Counted from the first letter of the stretch, positions 38,141 to 50,449 are shown. The stretch is DNA of 64,000 bases from Burkholderiales bacterium PBB2 (GCA_002255955.1 NKIM01000026.1:16259-80258); one strand, 5' to 3'. A program made the numbers and translations. Notes: generated by a model not told the origin, from the letters alone.

Positions 38141-39607
38141 ATGGTACAGAACATTCAAGACCGCAGCCCTCAGCGCGCCGAGACAGCGCCGGCCTCTTCG
38201 GCCATGGTGGGGGCACCCGCTGCCGCGCAAATCAATGAAGCGCTGCTGCGCCGCTTCGATGTTTCCGGCCCTCGCTACACCTCCTACCCGACGGCCGACC
38301 GCTTCGTGGAAGCGTTCACCATCGAGCAGTACCAGCAGGCCCTGACGCAACGCGCGGGCGGTTCGCAGGTCGGTGGCAACACGCCGCTGTCGCTCTATGT
38401 CCACATTCCGTTCTGCGAATCGGTCTGTTACTACTGTGCCTGCAACAAGGTCATCACCAAGCACCATGACCGGGCCACCGAGTACCTGCAGGCCCTGGCG
38501 ACCGAGATGGATCTGACCCTGGAACACCTGGGCCGCGGCGCTGCGGTTTCGCAGCTGCATTTGGGTGGCGGTTCGCCGACCTTTCTGAGCGATGCAGAGC
38601 TGAGCCAGCTGATGCAGGCCATGTTGGAGCGCTTCCGCCTCGCACCCGGCGCCGAGGTGTCCATCGAGGTGGATCCGCGCACCGTCAGCGTCGAGCGCCT
38701 GGCCCATCTGCGCCAGCTGGGCTTCAACCGCCTGAGCTTTGGCGTGCAGGACTTTGACCCCGAGGTGCAAAAAGCCGTGCATCGCCAGCAGAGCTACGAG
38801 AGCGTCGAAGCGCTGATGGTGTCGGCCCGCGCTTTGGGTTTCGAATCCACCAATGTCGATCTGATCTACGGCCTGCCGCTGCAAACGCCCGAGTCGTTCG
38901 CGCGCACCATCGAGCAGGTGGGGGCGCTCAAGCCCGACCGCATCGCGCTCTACGGCTACGCCCATTTGCCGCAGCGCTTCAAGCCGCAGCGCCGCATCAA
39001 CGAGGTCGAGCTGCCGGTGGCGGGCGACAAGGTCACCATGCTGGCGGCGGCCATCAGCGGCTTTGAGCGCCATGGCTACAGCTATATCGGCATGGATCAC
39101 TTTGCCTTGGCCAGCGACTCCCTGGCCGTGGCCAAGCGCCAGGGCCGGCTGCACCGCAATTTCCAGGGCTACAGCACCCAGCCAGACTGTGACCTGATTG
39201 CGCTCGGCGTCTCGGCCATCGGCCGGGTGGGTGCCAGCTACAGCCAGAACGCCAAGACTTTGGACGAGTACTACGACGCGCTGAACCAGGGCCAGCTGCC
39301 GATCCAGCGCGGCCTGGCCCTCTCGCGAGACGACATCGTGCGCCGTGCCGTCATCATGGCCTTGATGTGCCAGGGGCGGCTGGAGTTCGAGTCCATCGAG
39401 TTGGCGCATCTGCTCAGCTTTGAGCAGTACTTCAAGCCCGAGATGGAACGCATCCGCGAGCTGGCCGAGCAAGGCCTGGTGGTGCTGGAGCCGGGGGCCA
39501 TCCAGGTCACGCCCATGGGCTGGTATTTCGTGCGCGCAGTTGCTATGGTGTTTGACCGATACCTGCAAGCCGACCGCAGCCGTGAGCGTTTCTCCCGCAT
39601 CATCTGA
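38141..39607 (+). CDS. hemN: Oxygen-independent coproporphyrinogen III dehydrogenase
   Basis: The 488-residue product makes protoporphyrinogen IX for heme without oxygen. The radical-SAM cluster motif CESVCYYCACNK has the HemN pattern C-x3-C-x2-C-x-C. GPRYTSYPTADRF at the N terminus, LHLGGGSPTFL and the C-terminal HemN domain are present, so it is HemN rather than the HemW-like family. The start is not certain: the ATG at 38141 lacks a good ribosome site, and an ATG at 38204 is the alternative. It is divergent from fnr and shares its FNR box, fitting anaerobic induction to supply heme for the cbb3 oxidase. Confidence 0.94.
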   Translation: MVQNIQDRSPQRAETAPASSAMVGAPAAAQINEALLRRFDVSGPRYTSYPTADRFVEAFTIEQYQQALTQRAGGSQVGGNTPLSLYVHIPFCESVCYYCACNKVITKHHDRATEYLQALATEMDLTLEHLGRGAAVSQLHLGGGSPTFLSDAELSQLMQAMLERFRLAPGAEVSIEVDPRTVSVERLAHLRQLGFNRLSFGVQDFDPEVQKAVHRQQSYESVEALMVSARALGFESTNVDLIYGLPLQTPESFARTIEQVGALKPDRIALYGYAHLPQRFKPQRRINEVELPVAGDKVTMLAAAISGFERHGYSYIGMDHFALASDSLAVAKRQGRLHRNFQGYSTQPDCDLIALGVSAIGRVGASYSQNAKTLDEYYDALNQGQLPIQRGLALSRDDIVRRAVIMALMCQGRLEFESIELAHLLSFEQYFKPEMERIRELAEQGLVVLEPGAIQVTPMGWYFVRAVAMVFDRYLQADRSRERFSRII

Positions 39608-39612
39608 TTCCC

Positions 39613-40323
39613 ATGCTTGACGCCAGCCTGGCCGCGTCCGCCGCCCTGATGGGGCTGGCGGGCACGCCGCACTGCCTGGCCATGTGCGGCGCCACCTGCG
39701 CGGCGGCGGGCGCGCGCTCGCCGCTCGCCTTCCAGTTCGGCCGCCTGCTCGGCTACAGCCTGGCTGGGGCCGTGGCGGCCGCCAGCATGCAGCTGCTCAG
39801 TCAGATGGGCCAGGCCACGGCCCTGCTGCGGCCTTTCTGGGTGCTCATCCACGTGGCGGCTTTTCTGCTCGGCATGTCCTTGCTGTGGCGGGGGCGCCAG
39901 CCGGCCTGGATGGAGCGTTGGGGTCAGGATGTGGCGCGCCAGGTCGAAGTGCCCGTGGCCGGTTTGCGGCAGGGTGGGGTGGCTTGGGCTGGCTCCAGGC
40001 GCGCAGCCCGGGCAGGCCTGGCCGGCCTGGCCTGGGTGGCCTGGCCTTGTGGGCTGTTGCAGTCGGCCCTGCTGCTCTCGGCCCTGGCCTCGGGGCCGGC
40101 GCAGGGTGGTGCGGTGATGGCCAGTTTTGCCCTGAGCTCGGGTGCCGGTCTCGCACTCGGGCCTTGGCTGCTGCGTCGCCTGCGCCAGTCCAAGGACGGC
40201 GGCGCCGAGGGTTTGCGCTGGTCCGTGCGCCTGGGCGGCCTGGGCCTGGCCTCCGCTTCGGCCTGGGCTTTGGGTCACGGGGTGTGGGCGCAGATAGCCG
40301 CCGTGTGCAGCCAGTGGGCCTGA
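39613..40323 (+). CDS. TauE/SafE-like (DsbD_2) membrane protein of the cbb3 locus
   Basis: The 236-residue product is polytopic, with a GTPHCLAMCG motif near residue 16 and a repeated WPCGLLQSALLLSAL in the middle. These are the paired cysteine-containing helices of the cytochrome-biogenesis/SafE family. Homologues beside cco genes are often annotated as sulfite exporter-like or copper-transport proteins; the substrate is not shown by sequence. It begins 5 bp after hemN, so the two are co-transcribed. Confidence 0.82.
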   Translation: MLDASLAASAALMGLAGTPHCLAMCGATCAAAGARSPLAFQFGRLLGYSLAGAVAAASMQLLSQMGQATALLRPFWVLIHVAAFLLGMSLLWRGRQPAWMERWGQDVARQVEVPVAGLRQGGVAWAGSRRAARAGLAGLAWVAWPCGLLQSALLLSALASGPAQGGAVMASFALSSGAGLALGPWLLRRLRQSKDGGAEGLRWSVRLGGLGLASASAWALGHGVWAQIAAVCSQWA

Positions 40324-40342
40324 TTCAGGCGCCGAAATGCCA

Positions 40343-40390
40343 AGACTTATATAAGACTTGAGTCCGCAGCCGGCGCCGCTGACTTAGAAT
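40343..40390 (+). promoter_or_regulatory. Palindromic operator candidate and -10 element upstream of the monomeric idh
   Basis: The palindrome CTTATATAAG (40346-40355), embedded in a repeated AAGACTT, lies about 90 bp before the start codon. A -10-like TAGAAT lies at 40385-40390. A similar CTTATATAAG element is recalled upstream of other TCA-cycle genes in related bacteria and may bind a GntR-type regulator; this is an inference. Confidence 0.45.
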
Positions 40391-40445
40391 CGGCGCCCTA
40401 ATCGTTCCACTCCTTGGGCCTGAAGATGGCCGATCTGGAAATCAC

Positions 40446-42683
40446 ATGACAGCAACGCAGCCGACCATCATCTACACCCTGACCGACGAAGCCCCGCTGC
40501 TGGCGACGGCCTCGTTCCTGCCCATCGTGCAGGCCTTCACGGCGCCGGCCGGCGTTCGTGTCGAGACCAGCGACATCTCCGTGGCCGGTCGCATCCTGGG
40601 CCAGTTCCCGGAGTTCCTGAGCGAAGAGCAGCGCGTGCCCGACCGCCTGTCGGAGCTGGGCAAGCTGACCCTGAAGCCGGAAGCCAACATCATCAAGCTG
40701 CCCAATATCAGCGCGTCGGTGGCGCAGCTGAAGGCGGCGATCAAGGAGCTGCAAGGCAAGGGCTACCCGATCCCGGATTACCCGGAAAGCCCCAAGACCG
40801 ACGAAGAAAAAGACATCCGCGCCCGCTACGGCAAGTGCATCGGCAGCGCGGTGAACCCGGTGCTGCGTGAAGGCAATTCCGACCGCCGCGCCCCCAAGGC
40901 CGTCAAGGAATACGCCCGCAAGAACCCGCACAGCATGGCCGACTGGAGCCAGGCTTCGCGCTCGCATGTCTCGCACATGCATGGCGGCGATTTCTACCAT
41001 GGCGAAAAGTCCATGACCCTGGACCGCGCGCGCAACGTCAAGATGGAGCTGATCACCAAGAGCGGTCAGACCATCGTGCTCAAGCCCAAGGTGGCCCTGC
41101 TGGACCGTGAGGTCATCGACAGCATGTTTATGAGCAAGAAGGCGCTGCTGGAGTTCTACGAGAAGGAAATCGAAGACGCGCGCCAGACCGGCGTGATGTT
41201 CTCGCTGCACGTCAAGGCCACCATGATGAAGGTCTCGCACCCCATCGTGTTCGGCCACTGCGTGCGCATCTTCTACCGTGAGGCTTTCGAGAAGCACGGC
41301 AAGCTGTTCGACGAGCTGGGCATCAATGTCAACAACGGCATGGTCGATCTGTACAACAAGATCGCCACCCTGCCGCAGAGCAAGCAAGACGAGATCAAGC
41401 GCGATCTGCATGCCTGCCACGAGCACCGCCCCGAGCTGGCCATGGTCGACTCGGCCAAGGGCATCACCAATTTCCATTCGCCCAACGACATCATCGTCGA
41501 CGCGTCCATGCCGGCCATGATCCGCAATGGCGGCAAGATGTGGGGCGCCGACGGCCGCCTGAAGGACGTCAAGGCCGTGATGCCGGAATCGACCTTCGCC
41601 CGCATCTACCAGGAGATGATCAACTTCTGCAAGTGGCACGGCGCCTTCGACCCCAAGACCATGGGCACGGTGCCCAATGTCGGTCTGATGGCCCAGCAGG
41701 CCGAAGAGTACGGCTCGCACGACAAGACCTTCGAGATCCCCGAAGACGGCGTGGCCAACATCACCGATCTGGACACCGGCGAAGTGCTGATGAGCCAGAA
41801 CGTGGAGCAGGGCGACATCTGGCGCATGTGCCAGTGCAAGGACGCCGCCATCCGCGATTGGGTCAAGCTGGCCGTCAACCGTGCTCGCAACTCCGGCATG
41901 CCGGTGGTGTTCTGGCTCGATCAGTACCGCCCGCATGAGGCCCAGCTGATCACCAAGGTCAAGATGTACCTGCACGAGCACAACACGGCCGGTCTGGACA
42001 TTCAGATCATGAGCCAGGTTCGCGCCATGCGTTACACCCTGGAGCGCGTGATTCGCGGTCTGGACACCATCAGCGCGACCGGCAACATCCTGCGCGACTA
42101 CCTGACCGACCTGTTCCCCATCATGGAACTGGGCACCTCGGCCAAGATGCTGTCCATCGTGCCGCTGATGGCCGGTGGCGGCATGTACGAAACCGGCGCC
42201 GGCGGTTCGGCCCCCAAGCATGTGCAGCAGCTGGTGGAAGAGAACCACTTGCGCTGGGATTCGCTGGGTGAGTTCCTGGCCCTGGCAGTCAGCCTGGAAG
42301 ACCTGGGCCTGAAGAACAACAACCCCAGGGCCAAGTTGCTGGCCAAGACGCTGGATGCCGCCACGGGCCAGCTGCTGGACAACAACAAGAACCCCAGCCC
42401 CAAGACCGGCCAGCTGGACAACCGCGGCAGCCAGTTCTACCTGGCCCTGTACTGGGCCCAGGCTCTGGCCGGGCAGAGCGAGGATGCCGAACTGGCCGCC
42501 AAGTTCGCGCCCCTGGCCAAGGCTCTGGCCGAGAAGGAATCGGCCATCGTCGCCGAGCTGGCTGCGGTGCAAGGCAAGCCGGCCGACATCGGCGGTTACT
42601 ACAAGCCCGACATGGCCAAGCTGGCCGAAGTGATGCGCCCGAGCGCCAGCTTCAACGCCGCCCTGGCCACGATGCTGGGCTGA
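40446..42683 (+). CDS. Isocitrate dehydrogenase, NADP-dependent, monomeric type
   Basis: The 745-residue product oxidatively decarboxylates isocitrate to 2-oxoglutarate with NADP+. The length of about 740, the N-terminal [26 protein letters not shown] and the central [19 protein letters not shown] with [16 protein letters not shown] are diagnostic of the monomeric family, which is unrelated in length to the dimeric enzyme. It lies 184 bp upstream of a dimeric icd in the same orientation. Terminator-like hairpins separate the two, so they are probably expressed independently. Confidence 0.96.
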   Translation: MTATQPTIIYTLTDEAPLLATASFLPIVQAFTAPAGVRVETSDISVAGRILGQFPEFLSEEQRVPDRLSELGKLTLKPEANIIKLPNISASVAQLKAAIKELQGKGYPIPDYPESPKTDEEKDIRARYGKCIGSAVNPVLREGNSDRRAPKAVKEYARKNPHSMADWSQASRSHVSHMHGGDFYHGEKSMTLDRARNVKMELITKSGQTIVLKPKVALLDREVIDSMFMSKKALLEFYEKEIEDARQTGVMFSLHVKATMMKVSHPIVFGHCVRIFYREAFEKHGKLFDELGINVNNGMVDLYNKIATLPQSKQDEIKRDLHACHEHRPELAMVDSAKGITNFHSPNDIIVDASMPAMIRNGGKMWGADGRLKDVKAVMPESTFARIYQEMINFCKWHGAFDPKTMGTVPNVGLMAQQAEEYGSHDKTFEIPEDGVANITDLDTGEVLMSQNVEQGDIWRMCQCKDAAIRDWVKLAVNRARNSGMPVVFWLDQYRPHEAQLITKVKMYLHEHNTAGLDIQIMSQVRAMRYTLERVIRGLDTISATGNILRDYLTDLFPIMELGTSAKMLSIVPLMAGGGMYETGAGGSAPKHVQQLVEENHLRWDSLGEFLALAVSLEDLGLKNNNPRAKLLAKTLDAATGQLLDNNKNPSPKTGQLDNRGSQFYLALYWAQALAGQSEDAELAAKFAPLAKALAEKESAIVAELAAVQGKPADIGGYYKPDMAKLAEVMRPSASFNAALATMLG

Positions 42684-42752
42684 TCAGCCACGGCGTCTTG
42701 AGCGCCTGACCCGCCGCCGTTTGCACCCTGCAAACGGCGGCGGCCCCGAGAG

Positions 42753-42779
42753 AAAGCCGGTGCCCTGCATCGGCTTTTT
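42753..42779 (+). terminator. Terminator after the monomeric isocitrate dehydrogenase gene
   Basis: AAAGCCG / CGGCTTT with a GC-rich loop ends in five T residues. A second, longer stem GCCGCCGTTTGCA / TGCAAACGGCGGC at 42714-42743 lies just upstream without a T tract. Confidence 0.7.
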
Positions 42780-42867
42780 CATATCCCGGCTTCGTCATTG
42801 AATGCCGCTAGAATTTTTGGCTGCCTTCTACGAGAGGGCATCCCGTCCCCTTCGGAGTACCTCCTAC

Positions 42868-44121
<1,254 letters not shown>

Positions 44122-44161
44122 GTTGGCGGTCCGGCCCTGGCGCCGGAGACCTGCTGCGCAC

Positions 44162-44191
44162 AAAAAAAGGCCCGCATCTGCGGGCCTTTTT
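44162..44191 (+). terminator. Terminator after icd
   Basis: AAAAAAGGCCCGCA / TGCGGGCCTTTTT with a two-base loop forms a strong hairpin. Confidence 0.85.
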
Positions 44192-44306
44192 GCTTGGGGG
44201 ACTGAGCCGTGGCACATGGCCGGGTGGCGGGTCCTCTTCGCCTGGGGTCAGCGGGCTGACCGAGTGCTCAGCGTTTCGCCGGTGCTGCCACCAGCGAGCG
44301 CCAGTC

Positions 44307-44555
44307 TCAGGCGGCTTCGCTGAGTTCTTCCTGCGCTTGCGCGGTCGTGGAATACAGCGGGGTGATGTTCTGGGCCAGCTGGCCTTTGGGGCCTTGCACC
44401 AGCTCGTAACTCACCTTGCCGCCTTGTTGCAGGGTTCGAAAACCCTCCATCTGGATGGCTGAAAAATGCGCGAACACATCTTCGCCGCCCGCTTCGGGTT
44501 CAATAAAGCCAAAACCCTTGGCATCGTTGAACCACTTCACCGTTCCTATCGTCAT
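44307..44555 (-). CDS. Cold-shock domain protein
   Basis: The 82-residue product is a single cold-shock domain with both nucleic-acid binding motifs, RNP1 KGFGFI and RNP2 VFAHFSAI. It starts [13 protein letters not shown] and ends QNITPLYST plus an acidic tail, making it about 12 residues longer than CspA. It binds single-stranded RNA or DNA. GGAGGCGTT precedes the ATG. It is divergent from clpS-clpA; a csp gene beside clpS is common in proteobacteria (cspD position). Confidence 0.93.
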   Translation of the reverse strand: MTIGTVKWFNDAKGFGFIEPEAGGEDVFAHFSAIQMEGFRTLQQGGKVSYELVQGPKGQLAQNITPLYSTTAQAQEELSEAA

Positions 44556-44777
44556 AACGCCTCCGTCCCGGTGTCTATTGCACCGCGGCGGATTTTTGGC
44601 GGCGGCCTGTGCGCTGTCAATTCAGGGCCTGCCCGGATGGGGGAGACCCTTGGGTGCCCGCGCGCGATGAAAAAGCACGGCACGCCGGTTCAATTCGGCT
44701 CTTGTTTTCTCCCCAGTCGGCGCAAGATGGATTTCGCAGGGCCAGCGGGTATCGGTGGCTCTCGATAGAATCAATCC

Positions 44778-45134
44778 ATGCCAGATTTCCCCAGTCAACC
44801 GCCAATGCCACCCGGATTGCCGCCCGGGCGTGAAGATGCCGACGGCACGACCACTGTTGAGCGCCTGACGCAGAAAACCGAGCCGCCGCGCCTCTACCAG
44901 GTGCTGCTGCTCAACGACGACTTCACACCCATGGAGTTCGTGGTCATGGTTTTGCAGGAATATTTCCGACATGACCTGGATACGGCCACCCAGATCATGC
45001 TCAAAATCCACCACGATGGGCGTGGGGTCTGCGGCGTCTTCAGCAAGGACGTTGCGGCGACCAAGGTCGAATTGGTGCTGGCGGCCGCAAGGCGCGCCGG
45101 CCATCCTTTGCAGTGCATTATGGAGGCCGCATGA
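44778..45134 (+). CDS. clpS: ATP-dependent Clp protease adaptor ClpS
   Basis: The 118-residue product delivers N-end-rule substrates to ClpAP. It has a flexible Pro-rich N terminus followed by the conserved [25 protein letters not shown], where the N-degron pocket residues lie. [20 protein letters not shown] and a CIMEAA ending follow. A -10-like TAGAAT lies just upstream. Its stop overlaps the clpA start by ATGA. Confidence 0.95.
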   Translation: MPDFPSQPPMPPGLPPGREDADGTTTVERLTQKTEPPRLYQVLLLNDDFTPMEFVVMVLQEYFRHDLDTATQIMLKIHHDGRGVCGVFSKDVAATKVELVLAAARRAGHPLQCIMEAA

Positions 45135-47449
45135 TTGCGCAAGAGCTTGAAGTTAGCCTGCATATGGCGTTTGTGGAAGCACGCCAGCAGCGCCATGAGT
45201 TCATCACCGTCGAGCACTTGCTGATGGCCCTGTTGGACAACCCTTCCGCTGCCGAAGTGCTGCGCGCCTGCTCGGCCAATCTGGACGATCTGCGCAAAAG
45301 CCTGACGCAGTTCATCAAGGAAAACACCCCGACCGTGGGTGGCGCCGATGAGGTGGACACCCAGCCGACGCTGGGCTTCCAGCGCGTGATTCAGCGCGCC
45401 ATCATGCATGTGCAGTCCACGGGCAGCGGCAAGAAGGAAGTGACCGGCGCCAATGTGCTGGTCGCCATCTTCGGCGAGAAGGATTCGCACGCCGTTTACT
45501 ACCTGCACCAGCAGGGTGTGACGCGTCTGGACGTGGTGAATTTCATCGCCCACGGCATCAAGAAGTCCGATCCGCCCGAGCCGCCCAAGGGGCAGGAGGG
45601 CAGTGCCGGTGCCGAGACCGAGCGCGAAGAGGGCGAAGGTCAGGGCAAGGGCTCGCCGCTGGAACAGTTCACCCAGAACCTGAACCAGCTGGCCAAGGAC
45701 GGCAAGATCGACCCGCTGATCGGGCGCGAGCATGAAGTCGAGCGTGTGGTGCAGGTGCTCTGCCGCCGCCGCAAGAACAACCCGCTGCTGGTGGGCGAAG
45801 CCGGCGTGGGCAAGACGGCCATCGCCGAGGGCCTGGCCTGGCGCATCACCGAAGGCGATGTGCCGGAGGTGCTGGCTGAGGCCGTGGTGTATTCGCTGGA
45901 CATGGGCGCCTTGCTGGCTGGCACCAAGTACCGCGGTGACTTTGAACAACGCCTCAAGGCCGTGCTCAAGCAGCTGAAGGACCAGCCGCATGCCGTGCTG
46001 TTTATCGACGAGATCCACACCCTGATCGGTGCCGGTGCGGCCTCGGGTGGCACGCTGGACGCCAGCAATCTGCTCAAGCCGGCGCTGAGCTCCGGCGCGA
46101 TGAAGTGCATCGGCGCCACCACCTTCAGCGAATACCGTGGCATCTTCGAAAAAGACGCGGCCCTGAGCCGTCGCTTCCAGAAGGTCGATGTGGCTGAGCC
46201 TTCGGTCGAGCAGACCATCGAGATCCTCAAGGGACTGAAGTCGCGTTTCGAAGAGCACCACAACGTCAAGTACGCCCTGGGTGCGCTGCAGGCGGCGGCC
46301 GAGCTGTCGGCCAAGTACATCAACGACCGCCACCTGCCGGACAAGGCGATTGATGTGATCGATGAGGCCGGCGCGGCCCAGCGTATCCTGCCCAAGAGCA
46401 AGCAGAAGAAGACCATCACGCGCAGCGAGGTGGAAGACATCGTGGCCAAGATCGCGCGCATCCCGCCCGCATCCGTGTCCAGCGATGATCGCAGCAAGCT
46501 CAAGAGCCTGGATCGTGATCTGAACAGCGTGGTGTTCGGCCAGGAGCCGGCCATCGATGCCCTGGCGGCCGCCATCAAGATGGCGCGCTCCGGCCTGGGC
46601 AAACCGGACAAGCCGATTGGTTCTTTCCTGTTCAGCGGCCCGACCGGCGTGGGCAAGACCGAGGTGGCCAAGCAGCTTGCCTACATCCTGGGCATCGAGC
46701 TGATTCGCTTCGACATGTCGGAGTACATGGAGCGCCATGCGGTCAGCCGCCTGATCGGCGCGCCTCCGGGTTATGTCGGTTTCGACCAAGGCGGCCTGTT
46801 GACCGAGGCCGTGACCAAGAAGCCGCATGCGGTGCTGCTGCTCGATGAAATCGAGAAGGCGCACCCGGATGTCTTCAATGTCCTGCTGCAGGTCATGGAC
46901 CATGGCTCGCTGACCGACAACAACGGGCGCAAGGCCGATTTTCGCAACATCATCATCATCATGACGACCAATGCGGGCGCCGAGGTGATGAACAAGAGCA
47001 GCATCGGCTTCATGAACTCGCGCCAGCAGGGCGATGAAATGGCCGACATCAAGCGCTTGTTCACGCCGGAGTTCCGCAACCGCCTGGACGCCATCGTGTC
47101 CTTCCGTGCGCTCGATGAGGAAATCATCATGCGCGTGGTTGACAAGTTCCTGCTGCAGCTGGAAAGCCAGCTGCAGGAGAAGAAGGTCGAGGTCACCTTC
47201 AGCGACGCGCTGCGCAAGCAGCTGGCCAAGAAGGGCTTCGACCCGCTCATGGGCGCCCGCCCCATGCAGCGTTTGATCCAGGACACCATCCGCCGCGCCT
47301 TGGCCGATGAATTGTTGTTCGGTCGTCTGGTCGATGGCGGTCGCCTGGGTGTGGATGTCGATGGCGCCGGCGAGGTCCAGCTGGACATCCAACCCCTGAG
47401 CAAGCCCAAGGACAACAAGCCCAAGGCGGAGCCGGCCACGGCCAGCTGA
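45131..47449 (+). CDS. clpA: ATP-dependent Clp protease ATP-binding subunit ClpA
   Basis: The 772-residue product unfolds substrates for ClpP. It has an N domain (residues 1-140, [14 protein letters not shown]) that binds ClpS, and two AAA+ modules with Walker A motifs GEAGVGKT and GPTGVGKT and Walker B motifs VLFIDEIH and [11 protein letters not shown]. The ClpP-binding loop region lies in [14 protein letters not shown]. It is translationally coupled to clpS. Length and domain order are standard. Confidence 0.96.
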   Translation: MIAQELEVSLHMAFVEARQQRHEFITVEHLLMALLDNPSAAEVLRACSANLDDLRKSLTQFIKENTPTVGGADEVDTQPTLGFQRVIQRAIMHVQSTGSGKKEVTGANVLVAIFGEKDSHAVYYLHQQGVTRLDVVNFIAHGIKKSDPPEPPKGQEGSAGAETEREEGEGQGKGSPLEQFTQNLNQLAKDGKIDPLIGREHEVERVVQVLCRRRKNNPLLVGEAGVGKTAIAEGLAWRITEGDVPEVLAEAVVYSLDMGALLAGTKYRGDFEQRLKAVLKQLKDQPHAVLFIDEIHTLIGAGAASGGTLDASNLLKPALSSGAMKCIGATTFSEYRGIFEKDAALSRRFQKVDVAEPSVEQTIEILKGLKSRFEEHHNVKYALGALQAAAELSAKYINDRHLPDKAIDVIDEAGAAQRILPKSKQKKTITRSEVEDIVAKIARIPPASVSSDDRSKLKSLDRDLNSVVFGQEPAIDALAAAIKMARSGLGKPDKPIGSFLFSGPTGVGKTEVAKQLAYILGIELIRFDMSEYMERHAVSRLIGAPPGYVGFDQGGLLTEAVTKKPHAVLLLDEIEKAHPDVFNVLLQVMDHGSLTDNNGRKADFRNIIIIMTTNAGAEVMNKSSIGFMNSRQQGDEMADIKRLFTPEFRNRLDAIVSFRALDEEIIMRVVDKFLLQLESQLQEKKVEVTFSDALRKQLAKKGFDPLMGARPMQRLIQDTIRRALADELLFGRLVDGGRLGVDVDGAGEVQLDIQPLSKPKDNKPKAEPATAS

Positions 47450-47491
47450 GCTTAATGCTGAGGCGCCCCGAGTCGGGCGCCCGAATCACCC

Positions 47492-47519
47492 AAGCCCCGA
47501 GCCTGCCTCGGGGCTTTTT
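47492..47519 (+). terminator. Terminator after clpA
   Basis: AAGCCCCGAG / CTCGGGGCTT ends in T residues. A smaller stem GCGCCCCGA / TCGGGCGC lies just before it at 47463-47480. Confidence 0.8.
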
Positions 47520-47548
47520 CTTTTTCGGTGTATTGCTGTTTTGAAGGC

Positions 47549-48364
47549 TCAGGCCGCCGGGTCTTGCCGGAAGAAGTCGGCCAGCAGGCGGTAGAGCGCC
47601 TCCTGCTCTTGGCGCAGCTCGGTGGGTGCTACAAAAAACGCCTCCACCGCCACGGCGAAGAACTCTTCCAGGCTCTCGGCGCCGTAGGGGTCGATCAGTG
47701 TGGCTTCGCCGGCGTCGGCGCGGGCGCAGAAGGCCTGCCACTCGGGCTCGATCACATCCAGCCAGCGCTCGCGCTCGGCCAGGCTGGGCAGGGGCGGCAC
47801 GCCGTCGGCCCAACCGTCTCGCATGTCGATCACATGAGCGAATTCATGGATGACGACGTTGAAGATGCTGTCGCCGGGGTCCAGGGCGGGATCGGGGTGT
47901 GCCGCCATGGCCTGCCAGCTCAGCATCAAGGGCCCGCCTTCCATGGCTTCGCCGGCCAGCTCTTCGTCAAAGGCGTGGACGATGCCGTCTTCGTCCATCA
48001 CCTCGCGGCGTGCCAGCACTTCGCTCTCATGCATGACGATGCCGACGAAGCCGTCGTACCAGGCAAGCCCCAGGCGCAGCACCGGCAGGCAGGCCTGTGC
48101 CGCGACGGCCAGGGCGACTTCATCGCTGACTTCAAAGCCGGCTGCGCCGTGGAACTCTTTGCTGTCAAGAAACAGCGAGCACAGGCGGCGCAACTCGTTC
48201 AGGTCTTCGGCGGAGCGCTGGGCCAGAAAGGGGTAGCGCAGCAGGGTCAGCTGCCACAGCGGCTCGGGGATCGCCAAGCGCTCCACGGTGCGTTGCTCGC
48301 GCTGCTGGCGCCACGCCCCGGGCAGCGCCTGCAAACGCGCGAGAACGTGGCCCAGCCAGCCCAT
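47549..48364 (-). CDS. mtfA: MtfA-type M90 zinc metallopeptidase
   Basis: The 271-residue product has the zinc motif HEFAH in NVVIHEFAHVIDMRDG and a third-ligand glutamate region FAVAVEAFF, the MtfA/M90 pattern. LLRYPFLAQ and the MHESEVLARRE segment are family-typical. In E. coli MtfA controls the glucose regulator Mlc by binding and has aminopeptidase activity; the target here is unknown. The start shares a base with the stop of lpxH (TGATG), so it is coupled to that gene. Confidence 0.9.
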   Translation of the reverse strand: MGWLGHVLARLQALPGAWRQQREQRTVERLAIPEPLWQLTLLRYPFLAQRSAEDLNELRRLCSLFLDSKEFHGAAGFEVSDEVALAVAAQACLPVLRLGLAWYDGFVGIVMHESEVLARREVMDEDGIVHAFDEELAGEAMEGGPLMLSWQAMAAHPDPALDPGDSIFNVVIHEFAHVIDMRDGWADGVPPLPSLAERERWLDVIEPEWQAFCARADAGEATLIDPYGAESLEEFFAVAVEAFFVAPTELRQEQEALYRLLADFFRQDPAA

Positions 48365-49239
48365 CAGGTCAGGTCGATGCGGCGCAGGCCGGCGTGCCGC
48401 AGACGCAGCAGGTCGCCGCGCGGCTGAGCGCCTTCGAAGTCCCAGTCCGACAGCACATGGCGGCGAAGGCCCGGCGCCAGCTCATGCCGCGCCGGCCGAT
48501 GGGTGTGGCCGTGGATCAAGTCGCTGCAGTTGGAGGCTTGCAGCCATTGCACGCAGGCGGCGCTGTCCAGGTCAGCGTACACGCTCATCTCGGCTTGGCC
48601 GGCCTGGCTGGCCTCGCGCATCTGGCGGGCCAGGGCGCGGCGTTCTTCAAGGGGGCGAGCCAGGAACTGCGCCTGCCAGGCGGCGCTGCGCACCTGGGCG
48701 CGGAAGGCCTGGTAGGGCTTGTCGTCCAGGCACAAGGCATCGCCATGGCTGAGCAGCCAGCGTTGGCCGAAGGCATTCAGCACCGTGGGGTCGGCCAGGG
48801 CTTGCATGCCGCAAGCGGCCAGCATGTCTGGGCCGACGAGGAAGTCGCGGTTGCCGGCCATGAAGAACAGGGTGTGGCGCTGGCTGGCGGCGTGCAACAG
48901 TTCCACGCACGAAGCTTCGAAGTCTTGGTGTCGGGCGTCATCACCGATCCAGACTTCAAAGATATCGCCCAGCAGGAAGATCGCCTCGGCGCTGCTTTCC
49001 TGCAGATGGGCGGCCAGGGCGGCCAGTGTGGCTGGCGTATCCGGCGAGAGGTGCAGGTCGGACAGAAAGTCCAGCCGGCGCCACTCGGCGGGCACGTTCA
49101 GCTCGGCAAAGGCCGGCAGGGCAGGGAGGGGTTCAGCCCCCGCCGCTGCTGCGGCCGGCGCTGTCGCCGCAGAAGGCGTCTCAGGCCGCAACTTCGACCG
49201 CGCGCTCGATGACCACGTTTTCCAGCGGCACATCGTCAT
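48364..49239 (-). CDS. lpxH: UDP-2,3-diacylglucosamine diphosphatase
   Basis: The product hydrolyses UDP-2,3-diacylglucosamine to lipid X in lipid A synthesis at the inner membrane. Calcineurin-like metal motifs are FLSDLHL (D and H), [13 protein letters not shown] (GD), FMAGNRDFL (GNRD), LSHGDAL and IHGHTHRP. The N terminus is poorly defined: the frame is open to 49239, overlapping ppiB by 59 bp, but the family core begins only near 49100. A TTG at 49191, overlapping the ppiB stop, is an alternative that would give 275 residues. About 40 Ala/Pro-rich residues precede the core. Confidence 0.88.
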   Translation of the reverse strand: MTMCRWKTWSSSARSKLRPETPSAATAPAAAAAGAEPLPALPAFAELNVPAEWRRLDFLSDLHLSPDTPATLAALAAHLQESSAEAIFLLGDIFEVWIGDDARHQDFEASCVELLHAASQRHTLFFMAGNRDFLVGPDMLAACGMQALADPTVLNAFGQRWLLSHGDALCLDDKPYQAFRAQVRSAAWQAQFLARPLEERRALARQMREASQAGQAEMSVYADLDSAACVQWLQASNCSDLIHGHTHRPARHELAPGLRRHVLSDWDFEGAQPRGDLLRLRHAGLRRIDLT

Positions 49240-49687
49240 GGAAGCCCGAGCGGCCGGTCTTGACCTTCTCGATGGCGTCGACCACTTCCTTGCCTTCGAT
49301 CACGCGGCCGAACACGGCATAACCCCAGCCCGAGGGGGTCTCGGACTTGAAGTTCAGGAAGCCATTGTTGGTCGTATTGATGAAGAACTGGCTCGAGGCC
49401 GAGTGCGGCGCATTGGTGCGGGCCATGGCCAGGGTGTAGTGGTCGTTCTTCAGGCCGTTGTTGGCTTCGTTCTGGATCTCGCCCGTGGTCGGCTTTTGCT
49501 TCATGCCGATTTCAAAGCCGCCGCCCTGGACCATGAAGCCCTTGATCACGCGGTGGAACACGGTGCCGTTGTAATGGCCGCTGTTCACATAGGACAGGAA
49601 GTTGGCGACCGAGATCGGGGCTTTTACGTCGTCGAGTTCGACGCGGATCAGGCCGTGGTTGGTGTGCAGTTCAACAATCTTGCTCAT
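49181..49687 (-). CDS. ppiB: Peptidyl-prolyl cis-trans isomerase B, cytoplasmic cyclophilin
   Basis: The 168-residue product is a cyclophilin without signal peptide. Catalytic residues are visible in [15 protein letters not shown] (Arg, Phe, Met, Gln) and [13 protein letters not shown]. It speeds proline isomerisation during protein folding. The start overlaps the stop of the exported cyclophilin gene upstream by ATGA. Confidence 0.95.
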   Translation of the reverse strand: MSKIVELHTNHGLIRVELDDVKAPISVANFLSYVNSGHYNGTVFHRVIKGFMVQGGGFEIGMKQKPTTGEIQNEANNGLKNDHYTLAMARTNAPHSASSQFFINTTNNGFLNFKSETPSGWGYAVFGRVIEGKEVVDAIEKVKTGRSGFHDDVPLENVVIERAVEVAA

Positions 49688-50325
49688 TTCTTGGGCTCCA
49701 CAAGGGCTTTGGTGATGGTGATGGGGGTTTGCGGCAGGTTCTGGTGCGGGCCTTGGGCCGTGGTCGGCGTGGCGCGGATCTTGTCGACCACGTCCATGCC
49801 TTCGAGCACCTGGCCGAAGACGGCGTAGCCATTGCCGTCGCGCGAGTTGTCAGCGTCCAGGAAGGCGTTGTCCACCGTGTTGATGAAGAACTGCGAGGTG
49901 GCCGAGTTCGGGTCGCTGGTGCGGGCCATGGCCAGGGTGCCGCGCAGGTTCTTCAGGCCGTTGCGCGATTCCAGCGGAATCGGCGGCTTGGTCGGGCGCT
50001 GCTGCAGGTCTTTGGTGAAGCCGCCGCCCTGGATCATGAAGTTCTCGATCACGCGGTGGAAGATCAGGCCGTTGTAGTGGCCGGCCTTCACGTACTGCAG
50101 GAAATTGGCCACGGTCTTGGGCGCCTTGTCGGCATCCAGGCCGATGCGGATCTCGCCTTCGCTGGTACTCAGGCGCACGAACACGGTCGGGTTGATTTGC
50201 GGCACGGCCGCGGCCGAGGCTGGCGTGGCCAGCGGGGCTTGAGCCTCGGCGCTGCAGACGGCCAGGGCGGCCAGCGAGAACAGGGCCAGGCGGCGGCTCA
50301 GGGACTGCACAAAATTCCTTGGCAT
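49684..50325 (-). CDS. ppiA: Peptidyl-prolyl cis-trans isomerase A, periplasmic cyclophilin
   Basis: The product of about 213 residues has an N-terminal signal peptide ([21 protein letters not shown]) and a cyclophilin domain with [15 protein letters not shown] and [14 protein letters not shown]. It acts in the periplasm, complementing PpiB in the cytoplasm. The ATG at 50325 has GGAGG at about 10 bases. The ATG at 50334 abuts the same site too closely and is less likely. The two cyclophilin genes look like a duplication. Confidence 0.93.
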   Translation of the reverse strand: MPRNFVQSLSRRLALFSLAALAVCSAEAQAPLATPASAAAVPQINPTVFVRLSTSEGEIRIGLDADKAPKTVANFLQYVKAGHYNGLIFHRVIENFMIQGGGFTKDLQQRPTKPPIPLESRNGLKNLRGTLAMARTSDPNSATSQFFINTVDNAFLDADNSRDGNGYAVFGQVLEGMDVVDKIRATPTTAQGPHQNLPQTPITITKALVEPKK

Positions 50326-50449
50326 GGGACGCATTCCTCCGGGGATCTTGGGGTCTATGAAATGAATTGAAGCGGCGCGATTTTCGGTGCGCCGCCGGCT
50401 TCAGGCCGGCAACGCCTTCGCTCGCGAAAGGTCTTGTCTTTCTGGCCGC

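Noticed and set aside
44894..47392. 832-codon minus-strand frame opposite clpA
   Set aside because: Antisense of a textbook ClpA; no independent evidence of translation.
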